DNA of 64,000 nucleotides from Hydractinia symbiolongicarpus (taxonomy: Eukaryota; Cnidaria; Hydrozoa; Anthoathecata; Hydractiniidae): assembly GCF_029227915.1 (NCBI RefSeq), contig NC_079885.1, forward strand, positions 1,674,001-1,738,000, given 5' to 3'. A program made the translations under genes and the position numbers. The notes under the pieces are model-generated. The model searched no databases. It was not told where the DNA came from and saw only the letters and a list, made by a program, of their open reading frames with translations. Of this stretch, positions 36,501 through 47,735 are shown piece by piece (position 1 is the stretch's first letter; each line of letters starts with the position of its first letter).

Positions 36501-37609
36501 TTTGCCGGCGATTAAACTTCTTTTATTCAGCGTCTCATCAAAAATAAAAACGTTTTTAAAAACTACAAGTCTCATGCGTTTTAGCGGTGAAAAAGTAATT
36601 TAAAAAATCGTTCGGGAAATGAGTTTACTCCCTGGGTACTTTCTTTGTATACTTTTGACTATACGGGCCAAGCCGGGATTTACGGGAAATCGCGGGTTTT
36701 CGTTTGCCGGCGATTAAACGTCTTTTATTCAGCGTCTCATCAAAAATGAAAACATTTTTAAAAACTACAAGTCTTATGCGTTTTAGTGGTGAAAAAATAA
36801 TTTAAAAAATCGTTCTGGAAATGAGTTTACTCACAGGGTACTTTCTTTGTGTACATTCGACTATACGTGCCAAGCCCGGGATTTACGGGAAATCGCGGGT
36901 TTTCGTTTGCCGGCGATTAAACTGCTTTTATTCAGCGTCTCATCAAATATGAAAACATTCTTGAAAACTACAAGTCTCATGCGTTTTAGTGGTGAAATAA
37001 TAATTTAAAAAATCATTTGGGAAATGAGTTTACTCCCTGGGTACTTTCTTTGTATACTTTTGACTATACGGGCCGAGTCCAGGATTTACGGGAAATCGCA
37101 GGTTTTCGTTTGCCGGCGATTAAACTTCTTTTATTCAGCGTCTCATCAAAAATGAAAACATTTTTAAAAACTACAAGTCTCATGCGTTTTAGTGGTGAAA
37201 AAGTAATTTAAAAAATCGTTCGGGAAATGAGTTTACTCCCTGGGTACTTTCTTTGTATACTTTTGACTATACGTGCCGAGTCCAGGATTTACGGGAAATC
37301 GCAGGTTTTCGTTTGCCGGCGATTAAACTTCTTTTATTCAGCGTCTTATCAAAAATGAAAACATTTTTAAAAACTACAAGTCTCATGCGTTTTAGTGGTG
37401 AAAAAGTAATTTAAAAAATCGTTCGGGAAATGAGTTTACTCCCTGGGTACTTTCTTTGTATACTTTTGACTATACGGCCAAGCCCGGGATTTACGGGAAA
37501 TCGCGGGTTTTCGTTTGCCGGCGATTAAACTTCTTTTATTCAGCGTCTGATCAAAAATGAAATCATTTTTGAAAACTACAAGTCTCATGCGTTTTAGTGG
37601 TGAAAAAAT
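33564..37609 (+). repeat. Mosaic transition zone between early and late HOR families
   Basis: About twenty monomers without a clean period. Includes three rare features shared with the minus arm and 9-11 kb: CGTCCCATCAAATATG (33697 and 34709), GTTTAGTGGTAAAAAAATAATAT, and AATATTTTTG. F monomers (CCGAGTCCAGG) become common here, and the perfect B dyad is no longer seen; the first type G monomer (CACAGGG with GTGTACATTCG and GCGGG) appears near 36830-36910. One copy has the landmark GTGGTGAA changed to GTGAGGAA (36382). Confidence 0.85.
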
Positions 37610-40600
37610 AATTTAAAAAATCGTTCGGGAAATGAGTGTACTCCCTGGGTACTTTCTTTGTACACTTTTGACTATACGGGCCAAGCCCGGGATTTACGGG
37701 AAATCGCGGGTTTTCGTTTGCCGGCGATTAAACTTCTTTTATTCAGCGTCTGATCAAAAATGAAATCATTTTTGAAAACTACAAGTCTCATGCGTTTTAG
37801 TGGTGAAAAAATAATTTAAAAAATCGTTCGGGAAATGAGTGTACTCCCTGGGTACTTTCTTTGTACACTTTTGACTATACGGGCCAAGCCCGGGATTTAC
37901 GGGAAATCGCGGGTTTTCCTTTGCCGGCGATTAAACTTTTTTTATTCAGCGTCTCATCAAAAATGAAAACATTTTTAAAAACTACAAGTCTTATGCGTTT
38001 TAGTGGTGAAAAAATAATTTAAAAAATCGTTCTGGAAATGAGTTTACTCCCTAGGTACTTTCTTTGTATACTTTTGACTATACGGGCCAAGCCGGGATTT
38101 ACGGGAAATGGCGGGTTTTCGTTTGCCGGCGATTAAACTGCTTTTATTCATCGTCTCATCAAAAATGAAAACATTCTTGAAAACTACAAGTCTCATGCGT
38201 TTTAGTGGTGAAATAATAATTTAAAAAATCATTTGGGAAATGAGTTTACTCCCTGGGTACTTTCTTTGTATACTTTTGACTATACGGGCCGAGTCCAGGA
38301 TTTACGGGAAATCGCAGGTTTTCGTTTGCCGGCGATTAAACTTCTTTTATTCAGTGTCTCATCAAAAATGAAAACATTTTTAAAAATTACAATTCTCATG
38401 CGTTTTAGTGGTGAAAAAGTAATTTAAAAAATCGTTCGGGAAATGAGTTTACTCCCTGGGTACTTTCCTTGTATACTTTTGACTATACGGGCCAAGCCTG
38501 GGATTTACGGGAAATCGCGGGTTTTCGTTTGCCGGCGATTAAACTGCCTTTTTTCAGCGTCTCATCAAAAATGAAAACATTTTTGAAAACTACAAGTCTC
38601 ATGCGTTTTAGTGGTGAAAGAATAATTTAAAAAATCGTTCGGGAAATGAGTTTACTCCGTGGGTACTTTCTTTGTATACTTTTGACTATACGGGCCAAGC
38701 CGGGATTTACGGGAAATGGCGGGTTTTCGTTTGCCGGCGATTAAACTGCTTTTATTCAGCGTCTCATCAAAAATGAAAACATTCTTGAAAACTACAAGTC
38801 TCATGCGTTTTAGTGGTGAAATAATAATTTAAAAAATCATTTGGGAAATGAGTTTACTCCCTGGGTACTTTCTTTGTATACTTTTGACTATACGGGCCCA
38901 GTCCAGGATTTACGGGAAATCGCAGGTTTTCGTTTGCCGGCGATTAAACTTCTTTTATTCAGCGTCTCATCAAAAATGAAAACATTTTTAAAAATTACAA
39001 GTCTCATGCGTTTTAGTGGTGAAAAAGTAATTTAAAAAATCGTTCGGGAAATGAGTTTACTCCCTGGGTACTTTCTTTGTATACTTTTGACTATACGGGC
39101 CAAGCCCGGGATTTACGGGAAATCGCGGGTTTTCGTTTGCCGGCGATTAAACTTCTTTTATTCAGCGTCTCATCAAAAATGAAAACATTTTTAAAAACTA
39201 CAAGTCTTATGCGTTTTAGTGGTGAAAAAATAATTTAAAAAATCGTTCGGGAAATGAGTGTACTCCCTGGGTACTTTCTTTGTACACTTTTGACTATACG
39301 GGCCAAGCCCGGGATTTACGGGAAATCGCGGGTTTTCGTTTGCCGGCGATTAAACTTCTTTTATTCAGCGTCTGATCAAAAATGAAATCATTTTTGAAAA
39401 CTACAAGTCTCATGCGTTTTAGTGGTGAAAAAATAATTTAAAAAATCGTTCGGGAAATGAGTGTACTCCCTGGGTACTTTCTTTGTACACTTTTGACTAT
39501 ACGGGCCAAGCCCGGGATTTACGGGAAATCGCGGGTTTTCCTTTGCCGGCGATTAAACTTTTTTTATTCAGCGTCTCATCAAAAATGAAAACATTTTTAA
39601 AAACTACAAGTCTTATGCGTTTTAGTGGTGAAAAAATAATTTAAAAAATCGTTCTGGAAATGAGTTTACTCCCTAGGTACTTTCTTTGTATACTTTTGAC
39701 TATACGGGCCAAGCCGGGATTTACGGGAAATGGCGGGTTTTCGTTTGCCGGCGATTAAACTGCTTTTATTCATCGTCTCATCAAAAATGAAAACATTCTT
39801 GAAAACTACAAGTCTCATGCGTTTTAGTGGTGAAATAATAATTTAAAAAATCATTTGGGAAATGAGTTTACTCCCTGGGTACTTTCTTTGTATACTTTTG
39901 ACTATACGGGCCGAGTCCAGGATTTACGGGAAATCGCAGGTTTTCGTTTGCCGGCGATTAAACTTCTTTTATTCAGTGTCTCATCAAAAATGAAAACATT
40001 TTTAAAAATTACAATTCTCATGCGTTTTAGTGGTGAAAAAGTAATTTAAAAAATCGTTCGGGAAATGAGTTTACTCCCTGGGTACTTTCCTTGTATACTT
40101 TTGACTATACGGGCCAAGCCTGGGATTTACGGGAAATCGCGGGTTTTCGTTTGCCGGCGATTAAACTGCCTTTTTTCAGCGTCTCATCAAAAATGAAAAC
40201 ATTTTTGAAAACTACAAGTCTCATGCGTTTTAGTGGTGAAAGAATAATTTAAAAAATCGTTCGGGAAATGAGTTTACTCCGTGGGTACTTTCTTTGTATA
40301 CTTTTGACTATACGGGCCAAGCCGGGATTTACGGGAAATGGCGGGTTTTCGTTTGCCGGCGATTAAACTGCTTTTATTCAGCGTCTCATCAAAAATGAAA
40401 ACATTCTTGAAAACTACAAGTCTCATGCGTTTTAGTGGTGAAATAATAATTTAAAAAATCATTTGGGAAATGAGTTTACTCCCTGGGTACTTTCTTTGTA
40501 TACTTTTGACTATACGGGCCCAGTCCAGGATTTACGGGAAATCGCAGGTTTTCGTTTGCCGGCGATTAAACTTCTTTTATTCAGCGTCTCATCAAAAATG

Positions 40601-40853
40601 AAAACATTTTTAAAAATTACAAGTCTCATGCGTTTTAGTGGTGAAAAAGTAATTTAAAAAATCGTTCGGGAAATGAGTTTACTCCCTGGGTACTTTCTTT
40701 GTATACTTTTGACTATACGGGCCAAGCCCGGGATTTACGGGAAATCGCGGGTTTTCGTTTGCCGGCGATTAAACTTCTTTTATTCAGCGTCTCATCAAAA
40801 ATGAAAACATTTTTAAAAACTACAAGTCTTATGCGTTTTAGTGGTGAAAAAAT
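37610..40853 (+). repeat. 8-mer higher-order repeat, two copies, 1622-bp offset
   Basis: Copies about 37610-39231 and 39232-40853. Shared private variants at exactly this offset include TTTGTACACTTTTG, GTCTGATCAAAAATGAAATC (about 37751 and 39373), CTCCCTAGGTAC, ATTCATCGTCTC, CAGTGTCTC with AATTACAATTCTC, TTTCCTTGTATAC, CTCCGTGGG, and GGGCCCAGTCC. The GTCTGATC monomer is also duplicated singly just before the first copy (about 37548, 203 bp upstream). Confidence 0.9.
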
Positions 40854-40880
40854 AATTTAAAAAATCGTTCTGGAAATGAG

Positions 40881-41001
40881 TTTACTCCCTGGGTACTTTC
40901 TTTGTATACTTTTGACTATACATGAAAACATTTTTAAAAACTACAAGTCTTATGCGTTTTAGTGGTGAAAGAATAATTTAAAAAATCGTTCTGGAAATGA
41001 G
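40881..41001 (+). repeat. Truncated monomer, 121 bp (internal deletion of about 82 bp)
   Basis: TTTACTCC at 40881 is followed by the next TTTACTC only 121 bp later. TTGACTATA at 40920 jumps directly to CATGAAAACATTTTT, so the whole GC-rich half (GGGCC to the end of GCGTCTCATC) is missing. The breakpoint shows at most one or two bases of shared sequence. Confidence 0.9.
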
Positions 41002-41920
41002 TTTACTCACAGGGTACTTTCTTTGTGTACATTCGATTATACGTGCCAAGCCCGGGATTTACGGGAAATCGCGGGTTTTCGTTTGCCGGCGATTAAACTT
41101 CTTTTATTCAGCGTCTCATCAAAAATGAAAACATTTTTAAAAACTACAAGTCTTATGCGTTTTAGTGGTGAAAAAATAATTTAAAAAATCGTTCTGGAAA
41201 TGAGTTTACTCCCTGGGTACTTTCTTTGTATACTTTTGACTATACGGGCCGAGTCCGGGATTTAGGGAAATTGCAGGTTTTCGTTTGCCGGCGATTAAAC
41301 TGCTTTTTTTCAGCGTCTCATCAAAAATGAAAACATTTTTGAAAACTACAAGTCTCATGCGTTTTAGTGGTGAAAGAATAATTTAAAAAATCGTTCGGGA
41401 AATGAGTTTACTCCCTAGGTACTTTCTTTGTATACTTTTGACTATACGGGCCAAGCCGGGATTTACGGGAAATCGCGGGTTTTCGTTTGCCGGCAATTAA
41501 ACTTCTTTTATTCAGCGTCTCATCAAAAATGAAAACATTTTTAAAAACTACAAGTCTTATGCGTTTTAGTGGTGAAAAAATAATTTAAAAAATCGTTCTG
41601 GAAATGAGTTTACTCCCTGGGTACTTTCTTTGTATACTTTTGACTATACGGGCCGAGTCCGGGATTTAGGGAAATCGCAGGTTTTCGTTTGCCGGCGATT
41701 AAACTGCTTTTTTTCAGCGTCTCATCAAAAATGAAAACATTTTTGAAAACTACAAGTCTCATGCGTTTTAGTGGTGAAAGAATAATTTAAAAAATCGTTC
41801 GGGAAATGTGTTTACTCCCTGGGTACTTTCTTTGTATACTTTTGACTATACGGGCCAAGCCGGGATTTACGGGAAATCGCGGGTTTTCATTTGCCGGCGA
41901 TTAAACTTCTTTTATTCAGC

Positions 41921-42034
41921 GTCTCATCAAAAATGAAAACATTTTTAAAAACTACAAGTCTATACGGGCCGAGTCCGGCATTTAGGGAAATTGCAGGTTT
42001 TCGTTTGCCGGCGATTAAACTGCTTTTTTTCAGC
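41921..42034 (+). repeat. Truncated monomer, 114 bp (internal deletion of about 89 bp)
   Basis: ACTACAAGTC jumps to TATACGGGCC at about 41961, so the AT-rich half with the A-rich linker, TCGGGAAATGAG and GTATAC is missing. The two sides share CT at the breakpoint. It is complementary to the neighbouring truncation, which lost the other half. Confidence 0.9.
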
Positions 42035-42733
42035 GTCTCATCAAAAATGAAAACATTTTTGAAAACTACAAGTCTCATGCGTTTTAGTGGTGGACAAATA
42101 ATTTAAAAATCGTTCGGGAAATGAGTTTACTCCGTGGGTACTTTCTTTGTATACTTTTGACTATACGGGCCAAGCCGGGATTTACGGGAAATGGCGGGTT
42201 TTCGTTTGCCGGCGATTAAACTGCTTTTATTCAGCGTCTCATCAAAAATGAAAACATTCTTGAAAACTACAAGTCTCATGCGTTTTAGTGGTGAAATAAT
42301 AATTTAAAAAATCATTTGGGAAATGAGTTTACTCCCTGGGTACTTTCTTTGTATACTTTTGACTATACGGGCCCAGTCCAGGATTTACGGGAAATCGCAG
42401 GTTTTCGTTTGCCGGCGATTAAACTTCTTTTATTCAGCGTCTCATCAAAAATGAAAACATTTTTAAAAATTACAAGTCTCATGCGTTTTAGTGGTGAAAA
42501 AGTAATTTAAAAAATCGTTCGGGAAATGAGTTTACTCCCTGGGTACTTTCTTTGTATACTTTTGACTATACGGGCCAAGCCCGGGATTTACGGGAAATCG
42601 CGGGTTTTCGTTTGCCGGCGATTAAACTTCTTTTATTCAGCGTCTCATCAAAAATGAAAACATTTTTAAAAACTACAAGTCTTATGCGTTTTAGTGGTGA
42701 AAAAATAATTTAAAAAATCGTTCTGGAAATGAG

Positions 42734-42854
42734 TTTACTCCCTGGGTACTTTCTTTGTATACTTTTGACTATACATGAAAACATTTTTAAAAACTACAAG
42801 TCTTATGCGTTTTAGTGGTGAAAGAATAATTTAAAAAATCGTTCTGGAAATGAG
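42734..42854 (+). repeat. Truncated monomer, 121 bp, second copy
   Basis: Same junction as at 40881-41001, 1853 bp downstream (CATGAAAAC at 42774). Confidence 0.9.
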
Positions 42855-43773
42855 TTTACTCACAGGGTACTTTCTTTGTGTACATTCGATTATACGTGCC
42901 AAGCCCGGGATTTACGGGAAATCGCGGGTTTTCGTTTGCCGGCGATTAAACTTCTTTTATTCAGCGTCTCATCAAAAATGAAAACATTTTTAAAAACTAC
43001 AAGTCTTATGCGTTTTAGTGGTGAAAAAATAATTTAAAAAATCGTTCTGGAAATGAGTTTACTCCCTGGGTACTTTCTTTGTATACTTTTGACTATACGG
43101 GCCGAGTCCGGGATTTAGGGAAATTGCAGGTTTTCGTTTGCCGGCGATTAAACTGCTTTTTTTCAGCGTCTCATCAAAAATGAAAACATTTTTGAAAACT
43201 ACAAGTCTCATGCGTTTTAGTGGTGAAAGAATAATTTAAAAAATCGTTCGGGAAATGAGTTTACTCCCTAGGTACTTTCTTTGTATACTTTTGACTATAC
43301 GGGCCAAGCCGGGATTTACGGGAAATCGCGGGTTTTCGTTTGCCGGCAATTAAACTTCTTTTATTCAGCGTCTCATCAAAAATGAAAACATTTTTAAAAA
43401 CTACAAGTCTTATGCGTTTTAGTGGTGAAAAAATAATTTAAAAAATCGTTCTGGAAATGAGTTTACTCCCTGGGTACTTTCTTTGTATACTTTTGACTAT
43501 ACGGGCCGAGTCCGGGATTTAGGGAAATCGCAGGTTTTCGTTTGCCGGCGATTAAACTGCTTTTTTTCAGCGTCTCATCAAAAATGAAAACATTTTTGAA
43601 AACTACAAGTCTCATGCGTTTTAGTGGTGAAAGAATAATTTAAAAAATCGTTCGGGAAATGTGTTTACTCCCTGGGTACTTTCTTTGTATACTTTTGACT
43701 ATACGGGCCAAGCCGGGATTTACGGGAAATCGCGGGTTTTCATTTGCCGGCGATTAAACTTCTTTTATTCAGC

Positions 43774-43887
43774 GTCTCATCAAAAATGAAAACATTTTTA
43801 AAAACTACAAGTCTATACGGGCCGAGTCCGGCATTTAGGGAAATTGCAGGTTTTCGTTTGCCGGCGATTAAACTGCTTTTTTTCAGC
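43774..43887 (+). repeat. Truncated monomer, 114 bp, second copy
   Basis: Same junction as at 41921-42034, 1853 bp downstream (AAGTCTATACGGGCC near 43810). Confidence 0.9.
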
Positions 43888-43967
43888 GTCTCATCAAAAA
43901 TGAAAACATTTTTGAAAACTACAAGTCTCATGCGTTTTAGTGGTGAAAGAATAATTTAAAAAATCGT

Positions 43968-44299
43968 TCGGGAAGTGAGTTTACTCCCTGGGTACTTTCT
44001 ATGTATACTTTTGACTATACGGGCCAAGCCGGGATTTACGGGAAATCGCGGGTTTTCGTTTGCCGGCGATTAAACTTCTTTTATTCAGCGTCTCATCAAA
44101 AATGAAAACATTTTTTATAACTACAAGTCTTATGCGTTTTAGTGGTGGAAAAATAATTTAAAAAATCGTTCTGGAAATGAGTTTACTCACAGGGTACTTT
44201 CTTTGTATACTTTTGACTATACGGGCCGAGTCCGGGATTTAGGGAAATCGCAGTTTTTCGTTTGCCGGCGATTAAACTTCATTTATTCAGCGTCTCATC
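43968..44299 (+). repeat. Satellite monomers between two HOR blocks
   Basis: About one and a half monomers with private states (TTTCTATGTATAC, ATTTTTTATAACTAC, GTGGTGGAAAAAT). No other content. Confidence 0.85.
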
Positions 44300-47200
44300 A
44301 AAAATGAAAACATTTTTAAAAACTACAAGTCTTATGCGTTTTAGTGGTGAAAAAATAATTTAAAAAATCGTTCTGGAAATGAGTTTACTCCCTGGGTACT
44401 TTCTTTGTATACTTTTGACTATACGGGCCGAGTCCGGGATTTAGGAAAATCGCAGGTTTTCGTTTGCCGGCGATTAAACTGCTTTTATTCAGCGTCTCAT
44501 CAAAAATGAAAATATTTTTGTAAACTACAAGTCTCATGCGTTTTAGTGGTGAAAAAATAATTTAAAAAATCGTTCGGGAAATGAGTTTACTCCCTGGGTA
44601 CTTTCTTTGTATACTTTTGACTATACGGGCCAAGCCGGGATTTACGGGAAATCGCGGGGTTTTCGTTTGCCGGCGATTAAACTTCTTTTATTCAGCGTCT
44701 CATCAAAAATGAAAACATTTTTAAGAACTACAAGTCTTATGCGTTTTAGTGGTAAAAAAATAATTTAAAAAATCGTTCTGGAAATGAGTTTACTCCCTGG
44801 GTACTTTCTTTGTATACTTTTGACTATACGGGCCGAGTCCGAGATTTAGGGAAATCGCAGGTTTTCGTTTGCCGGCGATTAAACTGCTTTTTTTCTGCGT
44901 CTCATCAAAAATGAAAACATTTTTGAAAACTACAAGTCTCATGCGTTTTAGTGGTGAAAGAATAATTTAAAAAATCGTTTGGGAAATGAGTTTACTCCCT
45001 GGGTACTTTCTTTGTATACTTTTGACTATACGGACCAAGCCGGGATTTACGGGAAATCGCGGGTTTTCGTTTGCCGGCGATTAAACTGCTTTTATTCAGC
45101 GTCTCATCAAAAATGAAAACATTTTTGAAAACTACAAGTCTCATGCGTTTTAGTGGTGAAATAATAATTTAAAAAATCATTTGGGAAATGAGTTTACTCC
45201 CTGGGTACTTTCTTTGTATACTTTTGACTATACGGGCCGAGTCCAGGATTTACGGGAAATCGCAGGTTTTCGTTTGCCGGCGATTAAACTTCTTTTATTC
45301 AGCGTCTCATTAAAAATGAAAACATTTTTGTAAACTACAAGTCTCATGCGTTTTAGTGGTGAAAAAATAATTTAAAAAATCGTTCGGGAAATGAGTTTAC
45401 TCCCTGGGTACTTTCTTTGTATACTTTTGACTATACGGGCCAAGCCGGGATTTACGGGAAATCGCGGGTTTTCGTTTGCCGGCGATTAAACTTCTTTTAT
45501 TCAGCGTCTCATCAAAAATGAAAACATTTTTAAAAACTACAAGTCTTATGCGTTTTAGTGGTGAAAAAATAATTTAAAAAATCGTTCTGGAAATGAGTTT
45601 ACTCCCTGGGTACTTTCTTTGTATACTTTTGACTATACGGGCCGAGTCCGGGATTTAGGGAAATCGCAGGTTTTCGTTTGCCGGCGATTAAACTGCTTTT
45701 TTTCAGCGTCTCATCGAAAATGAAAACATTTTTGAAAACTACATGTCTCATGCGTTTTAGTGGTGAAAGAATAATTTAAAAAATCGTTTGGGAAATGAGT
45801 TTACTCCCTGGGTACTTTCTTTGTATACTTTTGACTATACGGGCCAAGCCGGGATTTACGGGAAATCGCGGGTTTTCGTTTGCCGGCGATTAAACTGCTT
45901 TTATTCAGCGTCTCATCAAAAATGAAAACATTCTTGAAAACTACAAGTCTCATGCGTTTTAGTGGTGAAATAATAATTTAAAAAATCATTTGGGAAATGA
46001 GTTTACTTCCTGGGTACTTTCTTTGTATACTTTTGACTATACGGGCCGAGTCCAGGATTTACGGGAAATCGCAGGTTTTTGTTTGCCGGCGATTAAACTT
46101 CTTTTATTCAGCGTCTCATTAAAAATGAAAACATTTTTGTAAACTACAAGTCTCATGCGTTTTAGTGGTGAAAAAATAATTTAAAAAATCGTTCGGGAAA
46201 TGAGTTTACTTCCTGGGTACTTTCTTTGTATACTTTTGACTATACGGGCCAAGCCGGGATTTACGGGAAATCGCGGGTTTTCGTTTGCCGGCGATTAAAC
46301 TTCTTTTATTCAGCGTCTCATCAAAAATGAAAACATTTTTAAAAACTACAAGTCTTATGCGTCTTAGTGGTGAAAAAATAATTTAAAAAATCGTTCTGGA
46401 AATGAGTTTACTCCCTGGGTACTTTCTTTGTATACTTTTGACTATACGGGCCGAGTCCGGGATTTAGGAAAATCGCAGGTTTTCGTTTGCCGGCGATTAA
46501 ACTGCTTTTATTCAGCGTCTCATCAAAAATGAAAATATTTTTGTAAACTACAAGTCTCATGCGTTTTAGTGGTGAAAAAATAATTTAAAAAATCGTTCGG
46601 GAAATGAGTTTACTCCCTGGGTACTTTCTTTGTATACTTTTGACTATACGGGCCAAGCCGGGATTTACGGGAAATCGCGGGTTTTCGTTTGCCGGCGATT
46701 AAACTTCTTTTATTCAGCGTCTCATCAAAAATGAAAACATTTTTAAGAACTACAAGTCTTATGCGTTTTAGTGGTGAAAAAATAATTTAAAAAATCGTTC
46801 TGGAAATGAGTTTACTCCCTGGGTACTTTCTTTGTATACTTTTGACTATACGGGCCGAGTCCGGGATTTAGGGAAATCGCAGGTTTTCGTTTGCCGGCGA
46901 TTAAACTGCTTTTTTTCAGCGTCTCATCAAAAATGAAAACATTTTTGAAAACTACAAGTCTCATGCGTTTTAGTGGTGAAAGAATAATTTAAAAAATCGT
47001 TTGGGAAATGAGTTTACTCCCTGGGTACTTTCTTTGTATACTTTTGACTATACGGACCAAGCCGGGATTTACGGGAAATCGCGGGTTTTCGTTTGCCGGC
47101 GATTAAACTGCTTTTATTCAGCGTCTCATCAAAAATGAAAACATTCTTGAAAACTACAAGTCTCATGCGTTTTAGTGGTGAAATAATAATTTAAAAAATC

Positions 47201-47735
47201 ATTTGGGAAATGAGTTTACTCCCTGGGTACTTTCTTTGTATACTTTTGACTATACGGGCCGAGTCCAGGATTTACGGGAAATCGCAGGTTTTCGTTTGCC
47301 GGCGATTAAACTTCTTTTATTCAGCGTCTCATTAAAAATGAAAACATTTTTGTAAACTACAAGTCTCATGCGTTTTAGTGGTGAAAAAATAATTTAAAAA
47401 ATCGTTCGGGAAATGAGTTTACTCCCTGGGTACTTTCTTTGTATACTTTTGACTATACGGGCCAAGCCGGGATTTACGGGAAATCGCGGGTTTTCGTTTG
47501 CCGGCGATTAAACTTCTTTTATTCAGCGTCTCATCAAAAATGAAAACATTTTTAAAAACTACAAGTCTTATGCGTTTTAGTGGTGAAAAAATAATTTAAA
47601 AATTCGTTCTGGAAATGAGTTTACTCCCTGGGTACTTTCTTTGTATACTTTTGACTATACGGGCCGAGTCCGGGATTTAGGGAAATCGCAGGTTTTCGTT
47701 TGCCGGCGATTAAACTGCTTTTTTTCAGCGTCTCA
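44300..47735 (+). repeat. 10-mer duplication, 2022-2023-bp offset (second copy about seven monomers)
   Basis: Copy one about 44300-46322 and copy two about 46323-47735. Markers: GATTTAGGAAAATCG (near 44441 and 46463), AATATTTTTGTAAAC (taaac at 44521 and 46544), TTTTTAAGAACTAC, CGGACCAAGCC (45031 and 47053), and CTCATTAAAAATG with TTTTTGTAAAC (45331 and 47353). After 47735 the second copy switches from D to an F-preceding monomer (ACATTCTTGAAAAC), skipping material. Confidence 0.85.

Larger units (their letters stand above)
40262..43967 (+). repeat. 1853-bp higher-order repeat, two copies, containing two truncated monomers each
   Basis: Copies about 40262-42114 and 42115-43967. The offset is not a multiple of the monomer, because each unit holds eight full monomers plus two shortened ones (121 and 114 bp). 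Both deletion junctions occur in both copies exactly 1853 bp apart (CTATACATGAAAAC at about 40916 and 42769; AAGTCTATACGGGCC near 41957 and 43810). Other shared markers are CTCCGTGGG, GGGCCCAGTCC, TTTGTGTACATTCGATTATACG and GCCGGCAATTAAAC. The deletions therefore preceded the duplication. Confidence 0.92.
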
